64,000 nucleotides of DNA from Paragonimus skrjabini miyazakii (Eukaryota > Platyhelminthes > Trematoda > Plagiorchiida > Troglotrematidae): assembly GCA_014338405.1 (NCBI GenBank), contig JTDE01021172.1:62001-126000 (forward strand), given 5' to 3'. Below the pieces are notes generated by a model. The model was given only the letters and a program-made list of their open reading frames with translations. It was not told where the DNA came from and made no database searches. The position numbers and the translations under genes are program-made. Shown here piece by piece: positions 34,917-46,705 of the stretch (its first letter is position 1; every line of letters begins with the position of its first letter).

Positions 34917-35231
34917 CTGGTCTCCCACAATGAGAGGAGAAAATAAGCCAGTTTCGAGGAACAGGAAAGGATGGGGTTTAGTATGTAGAAACCCAACACA
35001 ACACAAATGGGTAATATATTTTCTGACGAGGCGCTTTAGTATTGAAACATGTATGTGAAACACTTGGGCTGTAGCATTACTGTGTGGAAGCTGTCAATCA
35101 CTACACATGCTGAATAAAATTCATCTAGGTTGAATGAAAACAAAAGAAAACCATAAGCCACTTCAAACTAATTGAGAATCAGTATCGAAAGCAAAATATG
35201 ATCATCGTCCTTTGCGATACTGTAGTAACAC

Positions 35232-35471
35232 CTAGTGTGAGTGGATAGTAAACATGTTCAGTTTATTAGCTCGGGAACCAAACCAAAATGTGTGCAACAG
35301 ACGAATGCGGATAAAAGCAAGTCCAGGTCTTGTGATAAAATCCACAATCGTCTCCCAGTAGCCAAAATTGCTCATCAGATTCAATGGAGCCAGATATGTC
35401 CACTGTGCTGAAACGTCATGTACACCGAGTTGTCGGTTCGAGTTACTCATGTTTCCTCTTGGGACGATCAA
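35232..35471 (-). CDS. Candidate coding remnant, unidentified
   Basis: A 79-codon frame with good composition, including AQWTYLAPLNLMSNFGYWE and TIVDFITRPGLAFIRIR. There is no strong GTAAG-type donor inside and no clear acceptor before the ATG. It is read as a partner of 34734-34916 only because of closeness, strand and composition. Confidence 0.22.
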   Translation of the reverse strand: MIVPRGNMSNSNRQLGVHDVSAQWTYLAPLNLMSNFGYWETIVDFITRPGLAFIRIRLLHTFWFGSRANKLNMFTIHSH

Positions 35472-36714
35472 TTTAACAGGAACTTATTCATAAACAATTG
35501 TAGGTTAATTATTTGAGGTGATTATTCAATCAAGCCCAACGCGAAATCACTTGTCTCATATGCATAAAAACCAAATTTAAACTCCTGAGCTTACGAAGAA
35601 TGTGCACCCGGGATGTACCCTGACCAGCGATGAAAACAATTGGGTCACTTGCTTTCACACGAGGTGAAATAGCCCAGGGGGTTGGCATTTGTAAAATCTA
35701 CAGTGCTGATGAAAGTGGATTTGTGACGGTTTAAAACCCAAACTGCTGAATCTCATTTTGTCGTATTCGTATGTTATCTAAGGTTGATGTCACACTTTGT
35801 GAACGCGTTGACGCTCTGCACTCTGTACCGTATTTATCCTGAAGTAACAATGTCGGCTTCCTCAGGCACCATAAATGCACTCGTATCTACACGCGCCATA
35901 TTCCTAATCAGAACTGGTGACCATGTGGAGAATCGTTTTCAATCTGTTTGTGTAGAATTTACAAATACGATAAGGAACAGTATACAATGCCAGTGTGTAC
36001 GTGTCAAACATAGCCTGAAGATTTTTCTATGCACTAATTTGGAATGTAAGTTTTTGTGACCTAGCAGCAGAATGGAGGCGAAATAGCATGATGTAAGTAG
36101 GTACGTATGCAAACGTCTGGTTTGGGACAGACGCAAAATTGGCGAATGGTATTATTCAAATTTCTATGATTGTTATCGACAAATGGCTTTAAATTTCCTG
36201 AAGTTTTTCATTAATTTTACTTCCTCCTGTTAGAAGAGAAGTGCCATGGGATAATTCAGTTCCGTCTGGTAGTGACAAACCATTCTCAAACAGTGAGTTT
36301 GATTAATTAAGTATTCCTTAGACAAAAGGGTATTTACAATTTTTCAAGGAATTTTTTTCCTGAATTTCTTTCCACAATTATAAGCAGTCAAGAAAAGTTG
36401 GCTGTTGAACAGTTGACTACATTTTGTGAGTGTGACATAAATAGACTAGCGCCTACAAGGTCAAACGGAAGGAACAGTCGCAAAATCTCAAGAAATCGGA
36501 GTACTTGTGTGTGTGATCGACGTACATTAGAAAAAAAATCATTGCGGTTTGTTATTAAGGTAGAATGGACACACATAAAGAGCCACTGAGACAGTAGTGC
36601 AGAATCGACAATCATGTCTTATTGGAGTTTAGAAATGCGGATATTCAAGTGGTTTTCAATCAGCCATGAACACAATAACAATAAGTAGTTTGGCAGATTT
36701 TTGTTTATTTAGAA

Positions 36715-36835
36715 GAGATCCATTTGCGGAAAATCTGGACTTCGGCTGGATTCGAACCAGCGACAGAAACAACATGCCCAAACGCGGCAAGCGCTCTACC
36801 AGCTGAGCTACGAAGTCACTTCGTATGTTGCATGA
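36715..36835 (-). repeat. SINE family B copy with tRNA-like head
   Basis: On the minus strand the head (about 36818-36737) has a perfect 7-bp acceptor stem (GACTTCG with CGAAGTC), D stem GCTC/GAGC, and a perfect 5-bp T stem around TTCGAAT. The anticodon arm does not pair well and about 13 extra bases sit before the T arm, so it is a tRNA-derived SINE head rather than a gene. The family tail follows as GGATCTCTTCTAAATAAA. Confidence 0.7.
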
Positions 36836-37109
36836 TCAACTTAACCTATTCTACGGAACTAAGAAAATTAGAAAACATAGAATGTGAGGCCGTCATACGC
36901 CGAATGAGAACGACACAATCGCCATGCGTATACGTGATCTAGAATGCACTCGGTTGCCTGATTTTCACGTGATGCAGCACGTAGATGTAAATGAAACTGT
37001 CCACTTCGAAAGCCAACTTGCAAATTAACAAACGGAAACAGGTGGAAAAGAAGCCGTAGAAAATGAACGGCAACTTAAACCACAGACCTCAATCGATGGC
37101 TTTTCCAAC

Positions 37110-38740
37110 GAAACCTCATAGGTAGGTTTGTCGTTTCACTTATCTGATAAACTTGTTGAGGTTTCATCACGGGACCAAAATTGTTTCTGTCCAAAACAGT
37201 GTGTCAGACAGTCTGATTGAGCAATACAATTAAAAAACATGTTAAGTCAACTAAATGATCATATTTTTTTACGCAACATAAACATGAATCACTTCAATAC
37301 AACACTGTTCAACGCATGCTATCAAAACTTTAGCCTGGAGCACAGAGCGCCTGGGATGCTGATAAGAGATCATATGGAGGTTTTAAGAAGCCTGAAAAAG
37401 AATGGTATGTTGTTTACTGGACCTGATAAAGGCACATAGATGGTCCTGGTAAATAAACAGTCATATCTAGAAAAGGTGAAAAAAATCAGATAGAATGAAG
37501 GCCTAGCTCAAGAATGGAGAATGAGAAAAACAAGACATTTGCAACTAGGGACAGTATCTCTAAATCTTTAAGAAACATGTAGCAGAATGGATCGAATGAT
37601 GCGTCAGTAATTGAACAAATGCAAACAACACTCGGTTATACCAAGATCCTATGACTTATCTAAAATTCACAAGGACAGCTTGCCCTTAAGTCCGATTTCA
37701 GACATGCCAAACTCGCCACATTACGCACTGACGCAATGGTTGACTGAACTGCTCGAACTACTTCGTGGAGGACTAGCTCCAAATAGCCTCAAGGACATGC
37801 TTCAGTTTACTGAATCTGTAGGAGATCAGACTGTTGAAAATAAAAGACTGTTATCATTGCTCTGTGTTTTCTAATTGTCAGTCGAGGAAACAATTGATTT
37901 TATACTTGGTTACATCCACTTGCACGTTATGAGGTTTGGAATGGCGGGTTAGCACCTCAAGAAACTCTTGTCAACGTGCATGTACAATATCCAATTTTAG
38001 TTTAGAGGAGAAATCTACTGCCGAAAAGGTGGGGTCACGATGGGTTCGTCGTGAGACGCATCGCTGGCTGACGTTTACTACAACGTCGAGGGCACCACTG
38101 ATACCGATTCTTTAGTATCGCTATTCAACTCAGCTCATAGGAAGTTGAAGCTCACTACAAAAGTAGAACATGAGAGAAGATTGGCATTCTCTGATGTCGT
38201 GCTATTGAAACAGAGAAAACGAAGTCAAGCTTTCATGTGAAACCTTAACAAATGCTTGGCGAATAATACACGAAGGACGGAACCGCAGAACCGCGACAAT
38301 TTTGTCATGCGTAAGACGATCTGCCGTACAAGGAAAAATCACCAAACGTATCGCTAACCAGAGGGTTCGTGACACGCCAATGAAAAAACCGTTTCATGCC
38401 GCACAGCTAAGACTGTAGGTTACCTTTAAGCCAATTATATTATAACAACGAATCAGTACCCAGTGATGTCACCCCATTTGGCACCTACTCATTTTCCTGT
38501 TCCTGTGGAGCAGGTTAAGTCGGTCACATAACAAAGCGCGGAAACCATCCTGCCTGAGTAGCTATCAGACAGCAACCAAAGGTATCCACCACGGTTTTGG
38601 CCCACCTCGTCGACTCGAGTCACACAGTCAATGTGGATATCGCATTTAAGCCGATCTACCGCATCACACGTGTTTACACTAGAGATGTGACAAATGACAC
38701 TAAATTCACACTGCATTAGGTCTCATGCAATCTCTGCTTG
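37110..38740 (+). mobile_element. Penelope-like retroelement relic 2
   Basis: The fragments run in the right order. LRSLKKNGMLFTGPDKGT lies at about 37382, SYDLSKIHKDSLPLSPISDM at about 37640, YALTQWLTELLELL near 37720, VEETIDFILGYI at about 37880, the motif B region YCRKGGVTMGSS at about 38013, the post-RT segment LAFSDVVLLKQR at about 38185, and the GIY-YIG start YSFSCSCGAG at about 38490, followed by AHLVDSSHTVNVDIAFKPIYR (split by frame, about 38602). Motif A aspartate and the YxDD region are missing. It is a different lineage from the copy at 16 kb, judging by the C-terminal sequence. Confidence 0.82.
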
Positions 38741-39379
38741 AAAACTATTTTTCCATTTATTGTGTTGTATTTAGTCTGAAGATGACAAACTGAAAACGAG
38801 CTTGTCCGCCACGTTCTGACCTCAGATAACTACTATTGGTTAATTGCAGTGAACCTACCAGCCCACAAGTGAAAGCCACAAACTGCCGTAATGAACGAAT
38901 TCACGTTTTCAGATTTTTCAAAGCGCGATGAAGTAGTTTTAGTTTATGCAGCTTGAAGAAATGAAAGATGTTTGAGCTCGTTTAGATTTGTTTGAGCCCA
39001 TGGCAGACTGCTCTGCAACTATACAAATCAAAAGCTTATGTGCATCGCTAATAGATGAGTGTCACATAAGGTGTTGACAGAAGAGAAGACGGAAATGTTT
39101 TATCAAAGAGAGACGAGCGGGTATTCATCTGATCGGCAATCAATAGCATCAAATGAATGAAAACAAGGTTAGTGGTGAAAGTCTCAGTAAGTACACAGTA
39201 GGGCACAACAAGAAACTTGCTTACTAATACACAAAAAGGCTATGAAAGTGATCTTGATGAGTCACTAATAAATTCAGGTAGGCTTGGTGTGGATCATACA
39301 TTGAAGTTATTGAACCAACCAGTGGCACAGTGTTAAAATTAGGGACGAAAAGACAGATTGAATAAACTGAGTGCTCAGA

Positions 39380-39835
39380 ATAACTATTGCCGTGAACTTA
39401 AAAAAGAGTGAGTTTTTGTTTCACCAACCAGTTAAAAACAGCTAGTCAATGATGGCTTTGAGGTGTCTTTTGGTGGGTGATTTCACTGAAGTGAATACAA
39501 ATCAACACGTACCATCATTCATTCAGTGAGACATAAATGCATAAGGCTACCATTTTCCAACAAGACAACGCAACAACAAGACAACACATACAATGAGTAG
39601 GGCCATATTACAATGAAATCAGGGTTTTGGAATATCCAGCATGTAGTCCAGATCTCCACTTAAATGAAAATGTTCAAATGCCATTGGTTCGATCAGTAAA
39701 CTAAAATGATAGCTCTCGGTTTGGTTATCAAATTAAACAGTGTTCAGAAAGCGGAATAGAGCAACGTACGTCTTGCCACTAATGAGACGGCTGTTCGAAG
39801 TATCCCGAAACTATACGGGATGATATCTTACTGAA
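39380..39835 (+). mobile_element. Tc1/mariner transposase relic (C-terminal part)
   Basis: The frame from 39552 gives IFQQDNATTR, then VLEYPACSPDLHLNENV, LVRSV, NDSSRFG, QIKQC, and RRLFEVSRNY in a neighbouring frame (about 39787). These are the second Asp, the S-P-D-L-N-P-I-E-N region with the final Glu, and the end of a DD34E transposase; the D-to-E spacing is one residue short. Stops at several codons make it non-functional. The DNA-binding half and terminal inverted repeats were not found. Confidence 0.8.
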
Positions 39836-41149
39836 TTGATCCGAGAGCACAGTAAATGCAACTTGTTCATACATTTCAGTTCGGCCTTCATTGACGTGAA
39901 ACGGTCATTAAAAAAGATAATGAACTCATGAAAGAGTATTTTTTCCATACATATTCTGACTACAAATGATAGCGTATGAAACTTTATTGTCCAAGGCAAT
40001 CGACGCTTAAAATAAATGATATTGCTACGAGATAGTGCCGAGAAGAAGAGTGAACAAAAAAGTAGAAACGAAAGTATGCTTCAAGTTTTCAAATAGGACG
40101 ATCTGAGATTGTGTCTGGATAAGTTTCGGTCGGCAAGTTAATAAGACTACAGCAAGCTCATTCATTGCATTGATTTTTTTAAATTATATAGTTTTATATC
40201 AACATGTAATGTATAGTGCGTTAAGCTTTCAAGTTTTGATTCCAGTGAACACGCCATGCACAGTGAATAAGAGGACGATAATAAACATAGAATTCTGTGC
40301 ACATATATAAACCATTGTAACACAGAGTAACGACGTACAGGCAAATTGCAGATATGGCTGTGCCATACTGGTGGGAGAAAGATCTTGAAATTCCAGATTC
40401 AACCCTTACAAACTCAGAATATCCACAGTCTTGTAGGTTACATTGGTTATCTTTAGCATCCCAATCTACAGACACATTTGTCCGCACTATCCAAGCTACT
40501 GGCGCTGGCTTCACCTATGTCAAGTGCTGAATATATCACCACAGTTTTCAGTTAATGATGTACCCCACCCATCTATCCTTTTATGACTACTCCTAACGAT
40601 GTCTTGACCTGTCGAAACAACATTGGTAGGTCAGAGGACACCGGTTGAGACAACAAATGTTGGGATTGCTGAAAAGAGCAACCAAATATTACATGAGTAC
40701 GGAAGCTGTTTAGTTAACTACCAACAGATGAAGCAAACCAGGACGGAAGATCTACGGCACCTTAGAAAACCATTTGACGGCATGAAGCGCAAAAGTTCGC
40801 AAAGCAGAGCAGCTGGACAGCAAACCTAGTACAGTTAATCCGCGCGATGATCATTCACAGGCATGGGAAATAAACGAATAAACAAGCTTTTAACAATCGA
40901 AGAACTGATCAAATGTACGACCACCGTCAGCAAAGGCATCATCATTACCGCAATCACGAGCGACAACACAATGATTTACACTGATTCCCTGCTGTCATAC
41001 AGACCATGAAAAGAAAAACAAGCTTATGAGTGAAAGAGAGGCAGGAGTGAGATATAAATTCTAACAAATTATTGATGTTTAAATTCAAATGTGTGGCATC
41101 AAGGTATGTACACGTTGTAACCAATTAACCAAGCTAGAAGTGAGATTGA

Positions 41150-41720
41150 GAGTGACATCCACGGGACAGCCTCCTTGCAGCTTGCATCCCCTAAAATCAT
41201 TAGTTGCACACGCCTCGTAGGCGACACAGTAAACAGCGGCGGGACACAATAACTCCACTGAGTCTGATTAGATTTCATCACTTTTAAAGTCTCCAATCAA
41301 AGAGTCCGTGAATCACGATGGTCCTAGCTTGAATGCCGGATCCAGTCTACGGCAGCTTACCTACCGGTAGCCCTTTGCCAGTCGACTGGGATGCAAACAA
41401 GAAGTGCTCGGTGCGAAGTACGATTGGACGGCGTCTTCAGTACATGATCAAACCACTTAGGTTGATACATTCTCAAATACTAGGCAGGCGAACTTGTTTG
41501 ACTTTCGCCAACAAATATATGCTTTCTAGCTTCATCGTCACATCATGCTTATACCACTTTATGTGTATACTGTTGAACACAGCGAAAGAAGGTCGAAACT
41601 TAGAAAAGTATTCGCTTCCCCTCTTTTAAGCGATTGAATTTTGCAGCCATATAGCAGCAGTGCAGTTCTCACGCTCATTCCATTCCAGAAATCCTTAACC
41701 TTCAGAGAGATGCTCATCAA
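41150..41720 (-). mobile_element. RTE-type LINE 3' coding fragment, degenerate
   Basis: Minus-strand frames give VRTALLLYGCK (about 41684), HVLKTPSNRTSHRALL (about 41450) and LETLKVMKSNQTQWSYC (about 41295). These match the post-RT region of the LINE at 62.5 kb (L-L-F-G-S-K-T-W, H-V-L-R-M...R-A-L) and the W-L-E-T-...-Q-W ending typical of this family. It is short, broken by stops and lacks the RT domain. Confidence 0.65.
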
Positions 41721-42164
41721 ACATCCGATATCACCTAAACTGGAGAAGATTGTCGTAGACTTGCAAACACGGGTCGATCTCCGGGTCTCTTCCTACGCCA
41801 CATCACTGCCGATACAACTATATAAAAACTCAAATCGATCAATAACCCTTCGTGTTCTAGAAATTATAATAACTGCAGTCAGAAGCATTTAAAAACAACT
41901 CAACTGTCGTACGTATATTTGATTAGCGGATTTTGACGACCTTGAAAAAATGACTGAGACATTTCGATTTCACTAAGTTACTGCCCTAAAAATGCGAACC
42001 TTCATGTACACGACTAATGAAGACATATACAAGTCGTGTGAAGCCAAAAAACAGGTCGGTAAATTTGAAAAGGCAAACGAACAAATATTTTCGAAAATTA
42101 ATCGAAGATTTAATTAATATAAATTTAATGACATTAAGATTTCATCGAAGCTTTCGCATTTACA

Positions 42165-42460
42165 GACTTTCCAGTTAATCTTTTTCGGAAAGAAGTACTA
42201 GACAGGAGTTTCGATTTTTTGTCAGAACTCGTTAGTAGTGCATATTCCTGTCACAACAGGGCATTAAACCTTGAACCACGTTTTCGCGTGGCAACCGTGT
42301 TGGCCACTGTGTCCTCGCTCTCACACCAAGCAATACCAAATTGTCTTATGCAAACGTTAAACCACATTCGCTTGCGAATACTTCTCAGATCACCTGATCG
42401 CCTTGAGGGGTGCACACTGGCATGTTAACTTTGACTGTCAGCCTTACGACCTAAACAAGA
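42165..42460 (-). repeat. SINE family A copy, reverse orientation
   Basis: Tail and body (CTTTTTCGGAAAGAAGTACTAGAC, TTAGTAGTGCATATTCC) lie at the left. The tRNA-like head follows (about 42250-42320; A-box position GGCCACTGTGTCC on plus), then the 5' region (ATCACCTGATCGCCTTGAGG, TGTTAACTTTGACTGTC). All read on the minus strand. Confidence 0.6.
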
Positions 42461-42922
42461 TACCGTTCGATTAACAGCAAAAACATATTGTCGTTGAACA
42501 AACTTTCATGTAAAAATCACACAGGTAATTGTTGCTAAAATCAACCTGTCTTTCATCTCGATTATTTACAAAATACTAGCAGTCTCAGGAGCGCAATTCG
42601 GCTAGATACAAACGTATATAATGCAAGTAGTAAGTGAGGTGGAAGCTCTTACGATGAAAAAATAAATTGTCGACAAGACCACTGACTCAAAATACTAGTG
42701 CTGTTGATTCAAATCTTAAATTTCATAATACACTGGCATTTAATGAAATGTGACAGCAGAAGCAATACAGACCGAGAAAACATTTATTCGAACCAGAGAG
42801 ACTGATCTAGCCTGCTCTACTAAGAGTGCAGTTTGAGAACAAATATGTGTGAACGCAACACTCGGCAATCGATGAATCGATACACACGCGAGAGAGTCAG
42901 AGGACATGCAAACAGACGACTG

Positions 42923-43022
42923 NNNNNNNNNNNNNNNNNNNNNNNNNNNNNNNNNNNNNNNNNNNNNNNNNNNNNNNNNNNNNNNNNNNNNNNNNNNNNN
43001 NNNNNNNNNNNNNNNNNNNNNN
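42923..43022. other. Assembly gap of exactly 100 N
   Basis: The gap interrupts the minus-strand LINE just after the start of its endonuclease domain. Sequence left of the gap (42740-42922) does not obviously continue it. Confidence 0.98.
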
Positions 43023-43706
43023 GCCTGTTGACCTATTTGTTTTAGAGTGCGAACGTTGAAGGCACCTATATTAATTCGCATTCTAGGTCTAAGCAAGGGA
43101 CGAGGGAGGCATGAAGCTGAATAGCAAGAGACAGAACTTACCGGCTCAGTGTTACCACGGATAGATATATCTGTTATGGGACCTGTGGAGTTACTATCAG
43201 AAATGGAGGTTGGGAGGGGCCTGAGAACTAAAGTGGACAGGACAGTGGGGGAGGGGTCAGCAGTAGCATGTTTTCGCCTATCCACCCTGTTGTATGCAGC
43301 GGATAGGGCGACCCGGTTTATACTGCGAGACGGCCGATGCAGTATGGAATTACTGGAATTGTGACTATTCATGATTGCGTGTGGGCTGAGATACTGTCAG
43401 GGCGCCCAGACCTAGACAGGAGAACGATTAGGGTTCTCAACCAAAGCCTTTGGTTCATAAGCCTATACCGCAAGGCAGCGGGTGGGTGGCAGCGTACCAG
43501 AACTGGTACGTTTTCCGAAAGAAGATGCCAACCTTCTTCCAACTCCCAACCTGGAGGATCAGGAGACTGGTTTATCAGACCTCTACCTATTGGTCTGCCT
43601 GGCATGAGTGACTCTATCGGTGTAGTGGCCACACCGCCCAGTTTAGCCCAGTAGGTCATCGAGATGCGCAAGCCGTCACACCGCGTCAAGGTCCAGTCTC
43701 GTTGTG
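43023..43706 (-). mobile_element. RTE-type LINE 5' end: leader and AP-endonuclease start
   Basis: On the minus strand the element begins near 43706 after a (TA)n tract. A leader with an open frame (43689-43369: MTRCDGLRISMTYWAKLGG and on) is followed by an ORF from 43372 that reaches RINIGAFNVRTLKQIGQQ just before the gap. The I-N-I-G-A-F-N-V-R-T-L string is the beginning of the apurinic endonuclease domain that nicks target DNA in RTE elements. The leader is shared with the plus-strand fragment at 44742-45040. The rest of the element is lost in or beyond the gap. Confidence 0.82.
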
Positions 43707-43721
43707 ACAGATATATGCGTA

Positions 43722-43726
43722 TACAT

Positions 43727-43757
<31 letters not shown>

Positions 43758-43770
43758 ACGTATATATATA
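43722..43770. repeat. (TA)n-rich microsatellite
   Basis: A run of TA units is interrupted by ACG/CG steps and directly precedes the LINE 5' end. Confidence 0.9.
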
Positions 43771-44696
43771 TTCTCACATAAAGTGGAGAAAGAAGAATCG
43801 CACCATGAAGTGGAGTTGCTACCTCGGGTCGATAGTCCAAGTGTTCGGTTATTCGTCGAGTGTGCTTTGTAGATTGCGAATGTTTCACCATCAGAGCAAG
43901 TGACATTACCAGTACGGAGGAGTTCGAGCGCCACAGAGGATGAAGGTCGATAAACTCTGTACAGCTCAAATTCTTAATGCAGAAAATTATGGCACATTGT
44001 CTGATGAGTAAACCTTTGCAATCCAGTTGCTAGGCAAAAAAACCCATAATCATTCGGAGTACGCAATGACTTTTGACTGTTCAATGTGGTATATTAGATG
44101 TTGTGAAGATTAATCTTCGAAGAGGCTAAGATACAAAAGATTCAGTTTCTTTTCATCCAGAAGTTTCAACATCACTCCGCGATCCAATGTCATGAAGATA
44201 TAACTATAACGGGGAAGACAACACCGCACAGCTTTGTCGCATCAGTTTAGAACTGGAGGGGTTACATGAACCAAACAGGCAAGGGCATCAGCTGTCGTAT
44301 CGGTTAACGCGTCTAAGGATACCAAATACACTAACAAAACTATTCACGCTCAAAGAATGTGAACATCTATGTGAAGTATCTCATCACTTTCAGATTCGGG
44401 AACGTGGTGATTTTAATCCACTCTTATTGGGTAGACAACAAATGAGCGAGTCACCGTATGGACGTCGACTCATTCCAATAAAAAAGAGACCCATAGCCAA
44501 AGGAAATGAAGTGACAAGTTTAAACAAAATGAGAAAATACTCCGCTTCAGGTAACACAAAGCAAGGGTCACGAATTTTCTAGTTACGGAGAAACTCGTAT
44601 TATGTATGATCAACGCCTGAACAGTACTCGAAAGTGAGTGTGGCCTAACGTATGTAAATGATTTTTTAGACGTACCTAATGTGAGACCACCATTAT

Positions 44697-44741
44697 CATA
44701 GACAGCAATACAGCAGTGGTTCTCACTGATGCTTAACTGCC
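44697..44741 (-). repeat. Short repeat shared with 45430-45483
   Basis: CATAGACAGCAATACAGCAG, then TGGTTCTCACTGATGCTTAACTGCC in the plus-strand sense, matches 45433-45480 closely. At 45.4 kb it runs into (ATC)n, so read on the minus strand it looks like the 3' end of another element with a GAT-type tail. Confidence 0.55.
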
Positions 44742-45040
44742 ATAACGAGACTAAATTTGACGTGGTGTGACGGCTTGCGCAGCTCGATGACCCGTTGGGC
44801 TAAACTAGACGATGTGACGACCACATTGACAGAGTCATTCATACTGGGCAAGCCAATAGGTGCAGGTCTGACAAACCACATTCTTCTGACCCTTCAGGTT
44901 AGGGGTTGGAGGAAAGTTGTCATCTTTTCTGGAAAAGTACTAGTTTTAGTACACTGTCATTCCCTTACTGCCTTGCGATAAGGGCTTTTGAACCAAAGGC
45001 TTTGGTTGGTCTAGGTTTGGTCGTACTGGCAGTATCTTAG
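44742..45040 (+). mobile_element. RTE-type LINE leader fragment, 3'-truncated
   Basis: It aligns over about 300 bases with the minus-strand leader at 43706-43390 (GGTGTGACGGCTTGCGCA, then TGGGCTAAACT, and AACCAAAGGCTTTGGTTG). It ends near CAGTATCTTAG, where the other copy continues into the coding part. Losing the 3' part while keeping the 5' end is the reverse of normal LINE truncation. Confidence 0.75.
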
Positions 45041-45204
45041 ACCATATAAAACTAAAAACTTCATAACACAAGTAATATGATATCAATGGCGGAATAAACA
45101 ATATGATTACCCCATGAAAGCTGTAACCAAACGTGAGTGATGTCAAACTTGCATCAATAAAGATTGCTTACTACAAATCACGAACCTAATCGCTCAGCCT
45201 ACAA

Positions 45205-45430
45205 GGAGCCTAGCATCACGAAGCATTCTGGGCCACATACAGACTGCAGTCTATCCAAATGTGTAAACTGGGATGTTGGCCAACAGCCTAACTTGCCACA
45301 TTCAAATTCATTGTTGGTGATTTCGATGTAAGCTAAGAGTACTAGATTTGGGAGAGACCCAAACTCGAAAAAACTGCGCTTCCGTGGGAATCGAACCGGC
45401 GACAGGAACATCATCATCACCATCATCATC
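45205..45430 (-). repeat. SINE family B copy with (ATC)n at its head
   Basis: The minus-strand B box GGTTCGATTCC lies at about 45400-45390. The family tail (GTTTGGGTCTCTCCCAAATC) follows, then a longer 3' part to about 45205. The A-box half is replaced by an (ATC)n tract (45403-45430), so the head is broken. Confidence 0.55.
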
Positions 45431-45599
45431 CTCATAGACAGTAACAGATCAGTGGTTCACACTGATGCTTAACTGCCACACAACCACGAAGGAAAAAAAA
45501 CTCTACGTAGGAAGAAGGAAAGAGACCTAACTACTAAAAATAGCTGCGTCTATATACAAACATACAACATCAAGGCGCCTACGCCTTGTAAACAAACAA

Positions 45600-45770
45600 C
45601 CGAGCTGTGAGTGAAAGTGAAGCGACAGAAACAGTATGTTCCAACATGGCAAATGCCCAACCAGATTAGCTATAAGACCAAGCCGGAAGTTCAGAAATTT
45701 CCAATTCGGACTCAGTTGCCCCTGGACCATTTAGTGGACTCCATATGGCAAGCTGTCTATTAGTAATGAC
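45600..45770 (-). repeat. SINE family B head with the shared central segment
   Basis: GACAGAAACAGTATGTTCC and CCCAACCAGATTAGCTATAAG are the diverged minus-strand head. CTGGACCATTTAGTGGACTC (about 45723) matches the centre of the inverted pair at 22185. This shows that the centre travels with the head. Confidence 0.6.
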
Positions 45771-46705
45771 GTTACACAACAGAGTAAAACAGATCATGCG
45801 GATGTTGAGCTAGGGTACTACTAGCTAGTTCTGCAAGATAAACAGTCCATCAGTACTGCCATTTAACGTTAGGAAAAGAAGCTTTTCGCGACAATTAAAT
45901 CCACTCTCGGAGCAGATTGTAGGCTGAAAAAAGCAACACAACACTTGGACAGAACCATATGTATGCTTGAAGTTGCAATGATGTAAGATCACAGTCTGGG
46001 GATCAATGTTAATCGTGAAAAAAGTGAAGCGAATGAAACGGTGCTAAACATAGTCAGATGCTGATTTAAAACGAAAATCATATTCATTTAAGGTGACAGC
46101 ATCAAAGCAATTAGGAGCGAAGAAAAGCCCAATAACCGCTCCATAAAAACGTTTTTCTAAACACACCATTGAAGTGGTATAAACTCTCAAAAGCAAGGTA
46201 AAGATTAAAGATAAATAAATGGAGCACAAGAGAGAACAGGTTGAAAGATTTGTTGTTTAGGAAGACTGAAAATGATGTCGAAAAATAAATACAAAATATA
46301 TTGTATATAAAAAAGCCTTCTTTATGCTTATTGGTCACAGGTCATCTCTAGAGATCGATATCAAAAAGAGCGGACATCAATGAATATGGTATTTGTGTTA
46401 TTACCTTGAGTTTGGGTTGAAGTGGTATGATTTAACTAATATTGGGTAACCACGTCAGGTAACTGGATCTCTGGTGTTGGATGAACTTCACAAACCCGTC
46501 TTGCAAAACTTGGTTTGCTTTCTGAATTTAGTGAGTCTTCACACAGGTATGTGGATGCCCCCATGTTCGGGAAGACATCCGGAGATAGTGGTTCAAATAG
46601 ACTACACTAACCAACAGCGTCGATGCGAGAATGATCAAAAAACTTATGTTATGACGAGCATATAGAATTGTTCCGTGAAAAAACCTTTTATGAACATAAA
46701 CTTAC

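Noticed and set aside
40162..40514. Minus-strand frame with DWDAKDNQCNLQDCG as a possible exon
   Set aside because: Possible splice borders exist, but the length is not compatible with the TATDN3 phase and no family fits. The similarity to DWDANKKC at 41.39 kb is chance, since that lies antisense to a LINE fragment.
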